DNA of 64,000 bases from Nageia nagi (GCA_050084985.1 JBITNC010000002.1:39122001-39186000), one strand, 5' to 3'. Positions 1 to 10,713 are shown, counted from the stretch's first letter. Numbers and translations are program-made. Notes: generated by a model not told the origin, from the letters alone.

Positions 1-1020
1 AAAGATCAACATAAAATGGCTTTTATAACTCCTTGGGGTACCTTTTGTTATAAAGTTATGCCTTTTGGATTGAAAAATACCAGGGCAACTTATCAAAGGG
101 CTATGACTTACATATTCCATGATTATATACACAACATAGTAGAAGATTATGTCAATGATTTGTTGGTTAGATCTAAATATCGAGTAGATCATGGAAAAGA
201 TCTAATGAAAGTCTTAGATTATTAGAACATTAAGTAAGATTAAATCTGAAAAAATGTGTTTTTGGTGTAACTTCAGGAAAATTATTAGGATTTATTATGT
301 CTCAATGAGAAATTGAAATAGATCCTAGTAAAGTGAAGGCAATAGTAGACATGCCACCTCTTGCAAATCTAAAACAATTACAAAGTTTACAGGGTAAGTT
401 ACAAGCCATTAGAAGGTTTATAGCTCAAATTTCTGATAAATGTAAACCATTTACAAAATTATTAAAAAAGGGAGTAGAATATCATTGGGGAAAAGAGCAA
501 CAAGATGCATTCGATGAAATTAAAAGATATTTATTATCGCCTCCTATCTTAAGTCCACCAAGAAAAGATGAACCCTTTTTGTTATACATCTCTGCTATTG
601 AAAATGCTTTAGGAACAATGCTTGCTCAAAAGAATGAACACAATAAAGAACAAGCTATATATTATCTGAGTAGAACCCTAGTGAGCTACGAGATTAAGTA
701 CATATATTTGGAAAAATTATGTCTTGCTATCATTTTTGCTACTAAAAATTTTTGACATTATATGCTAAATCATACAACATATGTCATCTCTAAAATGGAT
801 CCGTTGAAATATATGATGAATAAAACATATCAAAATTCAAGAATTGCAAAGTGGATAATGCTCTTAACTGAATTTGATTTACATTTTATTGGACAAAAGT
901 CAATAAAAGGAAAAGTAATTGCTGACTATCTCGTTGATGCTCCATTGCAAGATAATAAACCCCTTGTCATTGAATTACCCGATGATGGGGTGTTTCAATT
1001 AGATGAAATTGAAATACCTG
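1..1020 (+). pseudogene. T1 pol, part 1: reverse transcriptase palm/thumb and first RNase H
   Basis: The frame opens inside RT with a PFGLKN motif and a YQRAM segment, then reaches the catalytic box as YVNDLL instead of YVDDLL. The second catalytic aspartate is therefore asparagine and the enzyme would be dead. A frameshift near 222 moves the reading to the third frame, where the connection (KKCVFGV, DPSKVKAIVDMP) and the first RNase H follow to about 1020, with IYYLSRTL near 660. In-frame stops occur near 316 (TGA) and 755 (TGA). Both sit where relatives usually have arginine, as expected from CGA to TGA decay. Part 2 follows in the same frame. The lineage is Tat by motif similarity; exact family unknown. 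Confidence 0.85.
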
Positions 1021-1034
1021 TAGAACCTGAAGAT

Positions 1035-1613
1035 GATTGGGATATGACAATACACTTTGATGGTTCTTGATGTGAACAAGGTGATGGAGTAGGTGTTGTA
1101 TTTATAACCCCACAAGGGATCCCTATACCTTATTTATTTAAATTAAAATTTCTTTGTACTAATAATAATGCAAAATACGAAGCTTTGATATTAGCATTAA
1201 AAATTGCTATTAAATTAAAACTTAAAAGAATTAAGATCATTGGAGATTCTTTACTCATCGTCAATCAAGTGAAAGGAATCTATCAATGTAAAGAACCTTT
1301 ACTTCAAAAGTATAAAGCATTAGTTGAAGAATTATTAAAATCTTTTGACCAATTTAGTATAGAAGTGGCACCAAGATCATCTAATAGATTTGCAAATGCT
1401 ATGGCTTCTATTGGATCTCTTATCCTAGAGGATCCTAAAAAATCTTCAATTCAAGTTGAAATAATTCAATTGTCTCAATCATCATTACAACAAGAAGATG
1501 AAGAAAAAAATGTATTAAATATCGACGTAATTGATAAAGATAATTGGTACAAGGAATTGATAGATTTCTTAAAATTTGGAACTCTTCCTACAAACCTTAA
1601 TAAATCATCATGA
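1035..1613 (+). pseudogene. T1 pol, part 2: second (archaeal-type) RNase H
   Basis: The stretch begins WDMTIHFDGS, is cut by TGA at 1068-1070, and continues CEQGDGVGVV in the same frame. Next come a TNNNAKYEAL helix, an IIGDSLLIVNQVKG strand and a C-terminal RFANAMAS box. Acidic residues are visible in the expected places: D of FDG, E of YEAL, D of GDS. A second RNase H between the first one and integrase is a marker of the Tat/Ogre branch of plant Ty3/gypsy elements, so this segment fixes the lineage. The tail from about 1440 to 1613 is a linker to integrase. The reading is otherwise uninterrupted for 142 codons after 1185. Confidence 0.85.
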
Positions 1614-2775
1614 TGAGCATTTAAAATCAAAGCAACTAAATATTGTTTGATAGGGGATATCTTGCATCAATGAAATTTCAATGGTATTTTACTCATATGT
1701 CTTGAATGTAATGATATTAAAAGGGCTATATCTTCCGCCCATGATGGAACATGTAGAGGACACTTTAACGGTGTTGCGATTGTAAAACAATTAATTAGAA
1801 TGGGATATTATTGGCCAACTATGGAAAAAGATTATTGTGAATATGTTAAAAAATGTTTTAAATGTCAATAATATGCTCATTTATTTTCACAACCATCTCA
1901 AGAACTACATCCTACACAATCACTTTGGCCATTCTCTAAATGGGCATTAGAATTAATAGGACAAATTACACCTACGTCTTCTGGTGGACACAAGTTCATC
2001 ATTACAGCAACTAAATATTTTACTAAATGGGTAGAGGCTATTCCTATGACTTCCACTACTGGTTCACGAATTGCAGAGTTTATAGAAAGTTATATTATGT
2101 GTAGATTTGGTATACCAAACCAATTAATTATGGATAATGGAAAGAATTTTAAAAATAAGGAGGTAAAATGAATATGTGACAAGTATAAAATTAAACAAAG
2201 TTTTTCCACTCCATATTATCCACAAGGCAATGGATAGGCAGAGGCTACTAATAAAACTATTCGGAACATCTTAGCAAAAATAGTAAATGATTCTCATAGA
2301 GATTGGCATATGCAAATATCGAAGGCCTTATGGGCTTATCGTACCAGTGTACGCACCCCTATTGGGGCAACACCATTCCCTTTAGTATATGGAACAGAAG
2401 CCATCCTACCCATAGAACTTAAGATACCATCCCTTAGAGTAAATCTAAGTGAGCACAATTTCGATGAAAAGGTAAGACAGACTCGCTTAGATCAATTGTT
2501 ACTTTTAGATGAAAAATGTATTAATGCTTTAGAACATATGCATGTTTATCAGAAGAGGATAAAATGAGCTTTTGATAAAAGGGCTTTAATTCATGAGTTC
2601 AAAATAGGTGATTTAGTTTTAAAAGAAAATCAACAAACTTCATGAATAGAACGATAGCTTAGAGATAAGTTTGCTTCGAATTGGTTAGGACCATATATCA
2701 TTAAGAAAAAATTCGACAAAGGAACTTATCATCTATCAAAGAGCGTGAACCTATAAATATCATGCATATTTGACC
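1614..2775 (+). pseudogene. T1 pol, part 3: integrase
   Basis: Read in the same frame as the second RNase H. The zinc-binding region shows AHDGTCRGHF and then CFKCQ near 1850-1870 (HHCC type). The catalytic core follows. Its first acidic position lies in WALELIG near 1945, where relatives have aspartate, so glutamate replaces it. The second is in IMDNGKNF near 2130 and is kept. The glutamate is in AEATNKT near 2240 and is kept. A conserved WAYRTSVRTPIGATPF block follows at 2330. In-frame stops are visible near 1669, 1869, 2167, 2235, 2565, 2643 and 2655. The C-terminal GPYIIKK segment near 2690 and YHLS near 2730 close the domain. It is inactive. Confidence 0.85.
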
Positions 2776-2874
2776 CTTCCATACATAATATATATATATA
2801 TATGTACATTAGTTTTCTTTCATTTTATTTTATTGTTGAATTAATAAGTAAATAAAAGTATTAATATTTGTCAA

Positions 2875-4137
2875 GTGTTAATGATTAAAATAGAAAGGAT
2901 GAATCTAGCAAAGGAATCTGCTGACGGTAGCATAATGCCACCACAAGTACGATTTCCACCACCAAGATATCCAGGTGATTTGGCATTGACATATTTAAAA
3001 CATGGATTTGATCTTAATCTCTTAAATTATTTACAGTTGACTATTGATGAACAATATGAAAGAACATATCATATGTTTTGTGGTAGAAATAATGATTGGG
3101 AAGTCACTTTTTATGGATATGAAGTAAGCATTATTTTAGATCTGCAAATCTATTTCACCCATATGGAAAGAATATCACAAGAAATAACGGTTTTTTGCCT
3201 ACAATGGCCTTATGGAATATCGAGAGTCGTTATAAATTGCCAATTAATTGAGTATTCACTCCTTTTAGCTAGGCAGAAATACGTTAAACAATTAACCAAA
3301 AGCCTAGAATGGATGGATGAAATTTTACATTATTTACCTCATAAAATGGTGATTTATGATTTTTCAAATACTTTTGTGGCTTTTCCTCCTAGAACATCAC
3401 AACAATACTATAGGCAAATTCATAGATTTTCTCGCATGCAAATGTGACACATAATTTGGAAACGAAAGTTGGAAGAAAGGCAAGCTTGTCGTATTGCTGA
3501 ACTTACAATGATGAATCAAATAAGGGTTAGAAATGAGATTATTGAAAAACTATCAAAAGAACATAAAGTGTGGAATAATGGAAGTTATCTTCCAGAGTTC
3601 GAAAGTAGGTATGACAAAGATATCTTTATGAAAGTTATTCGTAACGTCCCTACTATTTTGTATTCAAATATCTTTTCCATGCCTCTTGAAATACAACAAA
3701 AAATGGCCTTGACATTCTATGATGCATGCAAATCTTATGGTTGGGATGTCAAAGTAAATGGATATCAAGTTATTGTTTGTATCAATGCATTTGAGTTATG
3801 GTCTTCTCCTAACTCAAAATATGATTTAATGATATGTTTCTATCTTTTGTGGCCTATAGAAAAGCCCAAAATAATAGTTGATTGTACTCATAACTTGAAT
3901 TTAAAATATCGAGAACGAATCATTTCTATCACTCAAACCGTAACATCCGAACACTTAGATTATTGTATTCTAGAAATCTATCATAATCAAATGGTATTGG
4001 ATTTTAGTTTTTTGTTTAGTTCAACACATTGTTCATTCAATCCTGATGCAGTCCAAACTCAATTTGAACGTGTCATGAATAGATTCCCTAGAAAAAATTA
4101 TAAAATCCTAAAAAATTATAAAATTATAAAATCCTAA
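2875..4137 (+). pseudogene. T1 accessory sense ORF with two copies of one unknown domain
   Basis: Two long open stretches, 2875-3447 and 3469-4137, share one frame and are separated only by TGA at 3445-3447, so they were probably one protein of about 420 residues. I do not recognise the family. The halves align with each other: W75, G81-Y82, W111-P112, C122 and M158 of the first correspond to W92, G98-Y99, W128-P129, C139 and M175 of the second, always 17 residues apart, then a shared DFS motif and a final RFxR. It is therefore a tandem duplication of a domain of about 120-150 residues. The N-terminus is proline-rich (residues 22-33), and the linker from 3469 is charged and helical-looking. 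No signal peptide, transmembrane segment or zinc motif is seen. It starts about 100 bases after pol, in the same orientation. An envelope-like role is unsupported. Confidence 0.65.
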
Positions 4138-5088
4138 AAAAAATTGAAAATTATAAAACACATAAAAATTATAAAATCTACCTAGATGGAAACATCTAGA
4201 GGTTACTTGGAAATTGGGTGCCCTACCCTCGTATGATGTGAATATATGTTATATGTCATTGTAAATGTGATTATCTAGTAAACGTGTAATGTGTGAAAAG
4301 GTCATTTTAGAATAATCTCCTTGTTATCACTACATTCACCTTGTCTTTTCTTTTATAAAGAAATGATATACCATAGATGATAGAAAAACATAAAGTTTAT
4401 GTTTGAAAGAAAATCTATAAACTCCAAGCACTTATAACATTAAAAAATTCTAAGAGCATTTGAATGAAATCATTCTAAGAGATATTAAAAGTGAAAGTTA
4501 TACATCTATCCTATTATTCGCTTCATCTCGAACCCAAGAATCATTTGATAGTAGAAAAAAAAAGGAGATGACAAAAAAAAAATTGCTACATTATATCAAT
4601 GATTCTTGGGTGATTACAATATCCTCTACTGGGGCTATGGATGCTTGACTGGTAGTAGAGCAAGGTTGTAGCCGGATCGAGGGGTTAATCCTCATCGGGG
4701 CTATGTATTCCTGTCTAGCAATGAGGCATACCTTACGAGTGGTGATATGTCCATTTTGGTTAGCGACCTTCTTTCCTATGGACCTCTATACATTTCATAT
4801 GGATAGACTAGCTTATTAATATCTCTACAATATTTCATCTCAAATGATCTAAGAAGGGAAATGAATCTCACTACACACAACTGGAGTTTGTAGATTTTTT
4901 ATCAACATATAACAACATTGTTTGATATCATCTTAGGTTATTAAATCTTGAGATGAAGAAATATGAGGTAGATGTTATCATAGTTTGGTTATTAATCCAA
5001 AATCACCTAATCTTTTGTCATAGTTTGTAATGTGTTTTGTGTTTAGAATCATTTGTGCCATTGTGTTAAACTCATTCCTTTTGACAAT
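4138..5088 (+). other. T1 non-coding spacer after the accessory ORF
   Basis: No convincing coding sequence. The start (4138-4170) is a run of AAAATTATAAAA-like copies continuing from the end of the ORF. A purine run at 4553-4568 might be mistaken for a polypurine tract, but no LTR-like end was found after it. A small open stretch at 4460-4648 shows no family features. Confidence 0.4.
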
Positions 5089-5363
5089 ATCATTACCTTT
5101 GAACATTATTAAAATTGCTTTTCTTTGGAAAGGATAGGAATGATTATTTATTGTTCCCCTAACCAAGATAAAGTTAATGTTCATATACATCCATGAGTCA
5201 CTAGTGTGTCATGTCAAGCCATGTTTACTATGTATCATTACCTTTGAACATTATTAAAATTGCTTTACTTTGAAAAGGATAGGAATGATTATTTATTGTT
5301 CCCCTAACCAAGATAAATTTAATGTCCATATACATCCATAAGTCACTAGTGTGTCATGTCAAG
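5089..5363 (+). repeat. Tandem duplication, 2 x 130 bp
   Basis: The segment 5089-5218 recurs at 5234-5363 with only a handful of substitutions. Both begin ATCATTACCTTTGAACATT and end AGTGTGTCATGTCAAG. A 15-bp unrelated spacer separates them, giving an offset of 145. It lies in the non-coding spacer of T1 between the sense ORF and the antisense PMD pseudogene. The low divergence suggests duplication after most of the element's decay, or a structure kept within this family. Confidence 0.9.
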
Positions 5364-5941
5364 AAGTTTGTATTGTAAAATTGCCAAGTACAGAAGATGA
5401 TGCATCTAATTCTACAAAAATATAATAAAAACATGTCCTTAAATAACTTATTAAAATTATAAATTAGGTTTATTGATTATAGCAACTATAATTGTACTTA
5501 TTATTAACTTAATTTTGAGATTAATAACATCATCAATACCAATTTGTTGATATATGTTATATATTTCATCATCATACATTCCATAATTATATCTATACAT
5601 CATACATTTTGAAAATTACATCTATCATTAACATTTATTCATCATCAAGTAATTAAAAGATAATCATGATCTACGTAACAACACATCATACCTATTTTAT
5701 CATAAACCTATATATAGAATGAAAGCTCATGCATCATAATCATACAAGTATCATAAATATCAAAGATCTATCTATCTATGTATACATCATCATAGTCCAT
5801 CAAAAGGTCATCACAACATCATGAATCATACAATAAAATACAAGGGTCCAATAACCTCATAAGCATATAAAAATAACATCATGAAAAAGGGTATCCTCAA
5901 GGACTACCCCATCCACTACCTTGTCCGATAGGACTACTCGA

Positions 5942-7945
5942 TCACCTCTGCTGTCTACTAGTCTCTCCGGTACCCTGACCTAGAGGAATAGTGCCTATGG
6001 ATCCTATAGGACTACCTGGATGTTGAGCTCTTAGCAACTCAAATGAACTAACAGCCCCTAAGGGAGATGCCCAAGGTGTACCACTCCTGTTAGATAGACC
6101 TCGTGATCTCTGAGTCCTACTTGGGGATCCCCTATGCACTACTACCTATCTGATACGTTGAAATATCTATAGGCATATAAGTATCTAAAGGTATAGGATA
6201 CTGAGCCCCTAGAGTAAAAGCTAGAACACCTATCAGCCATGACTATACTATACCACTGTAAAAATCTTATTGCTGATAAATGCCATGATGGAGAACTGAA
6301 GGACCACCTCTGGAAGTAGAGGCTACTCCCAACTGATGAACCTGAGCTCCCTGTAAAGAGGAATGAGCCTCATCCCTCTCATGTTTATACCTATCTTACT
6401 TAGCCCTGTATCTATACATACATGAGTGGGCCTATGCCAGTTGGTGTCTCAACTCATAAATGTCTCCTAGTAAAGTATCAATGCTAGGAACCTGTGTAGC
6501 AGGAACCTCCTCGACTCCATGCATAACCTTTGGGGTAGCTCTCTCCTCACCTACACCCGTGGCCTCCTCCTTAGGAGCTAACTCCTCAGGAGCATCTACC
6601 ATAACCTCCTTACTAGTAGCCTCCTCTCTTGCAACCTCTACTCCTGTAGGCTCCTCGCCTACCTCTCTCCCTCCTACTGCTCCACCCAACTCCTCATCAA
6701 CATCGATGCACCAATGAACATGTCGACCCTCCAATCCACCCTTTGGGCCATCATCTCCCTCCTCCCACTAGGTCCTAAAGGCCTCAGACACCCCTACATC
6801 ATCCTCCCTAGTATCATCCTCCAATGATCCCTCCTCCTGAGTAGGATCCAACTCTGCATAAACCAATGACTGTACACCCTCTACTGAAATAGTGCCCTCA
6901 CGCTGATATGGCATTGATGGGGTAGGTACATCTTGAACTAAACCGAACTGATAATGCACCCACTCAAAATGAAAGTACTCCAAAAAATTGACTCGATAAT
7001 CGCTCAAAACATGTGGCTACCGAATACCAGTAAGCTTAGCTGCAAGCTCTCTCTAGATGGGATACAAGTAGTAAGGTCTGAATCTCACTTGATCTAGAAT
7101 CAAGTGACTAAGCATGTGGTGATAATAGCTCACATCTCAATGAACTACATCTGATGGGCAAATATAAAAATCATCATGCCATCAGACTATGCCTACCTCA
7201 TAATCCAAGTGACTACCAAATCCTAGCATCGACAACCCTAGAGGATGTGCCATAGCTATATGCTCATAGGCCCATTCTTGTAAGGTGATAGTAACTGATA
7301 AAGAGGCCCTATGCCCCTATGAATAGAAGAATAGTTCCTTGTAAATCTAAGCTAATAATGTGGGTGCCCAAGCATATATCGTACCCTACTACATCATATC
7401 TACAATAATGGGCAATAATGACCACAAAAATCTCCCACTACTAGTATCAGGGAGAGCATAACACTGTACCAAACCCATCAAATATGAAAAATGGATCATC
7501 CCTGCTGATCCTCTAGCCAGTACTGGTAATATCGGATACCACTTGAAATGATCTCTAAAATAATAGTATCAATCTGAGCAGCCCCATACAAATAAGAAAT
7601 AGTGGGTAAAGCTCCTATCCTGTCCACCATAGGCAAAATCCTCTATTTGTGAATGGGGATTCTATATAATCTATGTATATCCTCCACTATGACAGTCATC
7701 TCCCCTGTCAAAAGATGGAAAGTACAGGTCACGTGTCCCATCTATCTAGCAATGTAGCCAATAAAGGATACTCCCAATGAATGCGGCCCATGTGTGGACC
7801 CACTCCAAAACCGATGGATCTAAAAAAGGTATGATCAGCTGGACCTAGAAGATCTCTACCCTCCCATAGAATCGAGGGATATCTACCTCAAGGCTCAAAG
7901 ACATCACGAACCTGTATAATATTAAAAAGGTTCAGCTTAAAAAAA
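5942..7945 (-). pseudogene. Plant mobile domain (PMD, MAIN/MAIL-like) pseudogene, antisense inside T1
   Basis: Read on the minus strand from about 7945 downward. An N-terminal VRDVFEP and then GFGVGPHMG and LLATLLDRWDT are followed, after a frameshift near 7735, by TFHLLTGEMTVIVEDI, the hallmark PMD block. After a second frameshift come a YAWAPTLL block and QEWAYEHIAMAHP (near 7250-7280), which match the PMD core. The open stretch 7007-6768 ends the domain. A Glu/Ala-rich low-complexity tail (6734-6432) runs into a predicted coiled coil (LLGDIYELRHQLA and a RDEAHS segment), then a Ser/Gly/Pro-rich end with its stop at 5942. Several stops and at least two frameshifts break it. PMD proteins occur both as host silencing factors and inside transposable elements. 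The antisense position within T1 favours element cargo. Confidence 0.8.
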
Positions 7946-8430
7946 AAAAGAGAAAATGGTGTTTCATACTAAAATGCCTGCATTTCAAATAACTAAGACT
8001 CAGTCATCGGTGTTCACATTCCAAACACCGCGACTCTATCACTCGTTCGGCCTAGGTCGGCGATCGAGGCTAGATTATGAAAAATTTTGCAAAAAAATAA
8101 ATAAAAGCTTAATCTACAAAATTCATTCGATAAAAATAATCAAAGTGATTTTTAAATGTCATACACAGTTTCAATTTTGTAATTAAATGGTTAAATTACA
8201 AGTTATAAACAAAAAATAGAAAAGAAAGTGATTTCAAAACCCTACCTCTTCTCAGATAGGTCAAGAATGTCCAATGAAGCATCTACATGGAGGCATGGTG
8301 AGTATAGCAAATATCAATGGCTATAAATCAACGAGATCGCAAGGGAAACTCATGCTGGTTGATAATGAAAGTGATAGCTAAAAGGAAAGGAATAAGAAAA
8401 AGTCAAAATGTTTTCTTTTTTAAACATCCG
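7946..8430. other. Non-coding segment upstream of the antisense PMD gene
   Basis: No gene seen. A short GC-richer patch at 8020-8075 with several CG dinucleotides stands out from the AT-rich surroundings. It lies about 100 bp upstream of the PMD reading frame, so it could be part of its promoter, but no TATA element could be assigned. A small + strand open stretch at 7956-8186 appears to be chance. Confidence 0.35.
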
Positions 8431-8533
8431 GTGACTTGGAGATGGACGCCAGTGGCTGTAAGTAAACGTCAGTGACTCTAAAATGAATGCTAGTGATTGC
8501 CACTAAACACCAGCGATTGGAAGTAGAATGCCA
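8431..8533 (+). repeat. Minisatellite, five 20/21-bp units
   Basis: Units begin at 8431, 8452, 8472, 8493 and 8513. Each starts G(T/C)G(A/G) and ends (A/G)(C/T)(G/A/T)(C/T)(C/T)A-like, the first being GTGACTTGGAGATGGACGCCA. They lie about 480 bp upstream of the T1 polypurine tract. A related string, GTCAGTGACTCTATAAC, appears inside the LTR near 9283-9299. Confidence 0.75.
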
Positions 8534-8965
8534 CATTTAGGGAATAGCCATGAGAACATTAAAATTTTCTCAAAACAACCTTGAATTGGTCAAGGAAATC
8601 AAAATATGATAAGATGTGATGTATCATTGTTATAGGAGATCATCTTGAAACCCTGTTGTCAGGACAAAAGACAACACCATCAAACTCATATACTAAAGAG
8701 GACTTTATACGGTACATGTGCGCTTAGACATGCAAAATGACATAATAGAAATGTCATGCAAATATCACACAAGCTCAACACATTGTCATACCGAAAATAG
8801 TCACTTCTGAAGTATATTTAAATTTGTTTTCAAAACTACATCAAATGTAAAATGAAAACACATTTAATCAAAATTTTGATTCATCTAAGAAATTGAGTCA
8901 AAACTTATATCATAAAAAAGCAACAACAAACAATAGAGCAACAAAGCTCCCCATCCTATATTTTT
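8534..8965. other. T1 non-coding tail before the polypurine tract
   Basis: No ORF, RNA gene or repeat of note was seen. The composition is AT-rich, and it leads directly into the stem-loop and polypurine tract of T1. Confidence 0.4.
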
Positions 8966-9014
8966 GAAATTATCAACTGCATTTTTTCGGTTGATATTTC
9001 AAAAAGGGGCAAAA
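8966..9014 (+). promoter_or_regulatory. T1 polypurine tract with an adjoining stem-loop
   Basis: AAAAAGGGGCAAAA at 9001-9014 abuts the LTR start TGTAGACACC at 9015, the arrangement expected for the plus-strand primer of reverse transcription. Immediately before it, GAAATTATCAAC (8966-8977) can pair with GTTGATATTTC (8990-9000) with one bulged base, giving an 11-bp stem and a 12-nt loop. T2 has a nearly identical tract (AAAGAGGGGCAAAA on the minus strand, 11666-11680). Confidence 0.8.
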
Positions 9015-9622
9015 TGTAGACACCTAAAAATGTCCCCTTCTTAACTAGTAAACATTAAAATAATCATAACTCTTCACAATAATATAAAATAGGTCTAAAA
9101 AAAACCTATTATTGGATAGCCCCATCGAGTACATGTGAAACGAGTGGTCACATGACTCTTTTTAGGTAAAATTGGCTATTAGGCGGTCAGTTAATATTGT
9201 CACAAAGTTAAAAAACCCAGTCGTTAGCGACCCAATACAATCGTCAGCATTTGGAGGCGATCATTGGCATTCATATGGTAAATGTCAGTGACTCTATAAC
9301 AATCGAATAAGAAACCAAAATAGTGAGGGAAAGTTGAAATGATTCATCTTTCCAAGATGATGTGGATAGAGGGGGCCAGTTACGACCTACAGTGGCTGTT
9401 CACTTCCTCTTACCAACCTTTTGAATATCCCATCCAAAATCTATAAATACAAGTTAATACAAAGCAAATGAGAGAGAATCTTGACCCATTTTTAAAGTAG
9501 GGTAATGCTACCAAAATCTTGTAAGCTCATACATTTTATTATTTTATGCTAGTTTCAATTTAATTCATATCATACATAGATGCTTTGATGTTATTGTCTT
9601 TTGCATGTGTGTAGGATTTACA
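9015..9622 (+). repeat. T1 3' LTR
   Basis: It starts TGTAGACACCTAAAAATG directly after the polypurine tract. A TATA-like CTATAAATAC lies at 9441-9450, suitable for U3. A transcribed part with T-rich U5 sequence follows. The end is placed at 9622 because GGATTTACA gives TGTA...TACA terminal complementarity. No second copy of the LTR lies in the window, so this 3' boundary is inferred. T2's LTRs begin and end in the same way. Confidence 0.65.
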
Positions 9623-10708
9623 GGTTGTTCATATCAAGGAAAGAAGCAAGCAAATAAAAAACAATGGAGATCTAATACTCTTGTTTTGGAAAATGGCATT
9701 TGTAAAAGTCCCTTCTAAGGGCAAATTGTAGTTTGAACTGAAAATCAATATCATTTTATAATTACAACATGTTTATCTATTTTATGTAATTTGAGGTTCA
9801 GTGAAGATTTAAGAATAATTCATATTTTGTGTTATTCTACATTCCAGCTTTATTTTCATTGCAACACACTTGAAGCTATATAATGGAGAATTGTATACCA
9901 TATATCTTAGGTTGCTTGAGGTATTTATGAGGCACTATGTGATCATATCAGATATGGAGAAAGTACTTATTATAGAAGGACAACTTAGGGGAGAGAGGGA
10001 TAATGGGAAATATCCAAGTGCAATGGGTATACTAGAGAATAATACCTTTTTGAATATTATAAATTTTATTTTCCTTCATATTCTATGATGATAGTATATG
10101 AAATAAAGTATAATATGAAGGAAATATATTAATATAAATTTGAACACTTTTTAAAAGAATAGATACCTAGGAATTTTAATCCTTTTTTCTCCTCCTAAGA
10201 CTTCATGAAAGTCCTTTGAAGATCATAAAGCAAGGTACAAGGGTACCTTCTACACCTAGAAGAGGTGTTTTGAATAGTGAGAAACCTATGAATATAGCTA
10301 ATGATTTGTAAAATAATATCCAACCAAGTAGGTGAAGCTCTAGGCTCTACAAGGATAATGGACTAAGGAACCATGCACTTGCACTATATAAAGCTCCAAA
10401 GAAAAAATGTCTATACCTATTCAATGTGAGCTATTAATAAGCACTACTTGAGTAAGAAAAGGGTTGCATGTCCCTTACAAATGTAAGCTTTGGAGATAGG
10501 ATTCATCTAAAATGTGAGCCCAATAAAAGGAGCTATGAGATATGCATAGGATGTGGTGATCTATATTACTCATATTTGAATATGGAAATGATGATGGGAT
10601 ATAACCTACTTGGTAGTATTAAATATCATAAGCTTAGCCTTGGAAATATTTATATACAAATTTCTCAAAGTACAAAAAATTGCTAGCATATCCAATTAAT
10701 ATTTGAGT
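9623..10708. other. Unassigned AT-rich spacer
   Basis: Small open stretches at 9870-10088 and 10468-10686 show no domain, no repeat partner in the window and no coding periodicity that I can see. This is the DNA into which copia-A inserted on its right side. It could be an older unrecognised element. Confidence 0.35.
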
Positions 10709-10713
10709 TCCCA

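Larger units (their letters stand above)
1..9622 (+). mobile_element. T1: 3' half of a Ty3/gypsy Tat-lineage retrotransposon
   Basis: The interval starts inside reverse transcriptase and ends at an LTR, so the 5' LTR, gag, protease and the N-terminal part of RT lie outside the window. The order RT, RNase H, second RNase H, integrase, long 3' region, polypurine tract, LTR is that of the Tat lineage. More than 6 kb separates the end of pol (about 2770) from the LTR (9015). That spacer holds a sense ORF (2875-4137) and an antisense PMD pseudogene (5942-7945). All coding parts are decayed. Seen: domain order, polypurine tract, LTR start TGTAGACACC. Known: Tat elements encode a second RNase H and often have extra 3' sequence. 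Inferred: both accessory ORFs are element cargo rather than separate insertions. Confidence 0.75.

Noticed and set aside
2875-4137. Accessory ORF as an envelope gene
   Set aside because: No signal peptide, no transmembrane segment and no cleavage motif were visible.
4553-4580. Purine run followed by TGA, possible polypurine tract and LTR start
   Set aside because: No LTR-like end or repeat partner follows, and a better polypurine tract with TGTAGACACC lies at 9001-9015.
6460-6717. Ser/Thr-rich + strand open stretch
   Set aside because: It is the antisense shadow of the Glu/Ala-rich tail of the minus-strand PMD pseudogene.
9015-9622. T1 LTR as a solo LTR
   Set aside because: A polypurine tract and internal element sequence lie directly upstream, so it is a 3' LTR.
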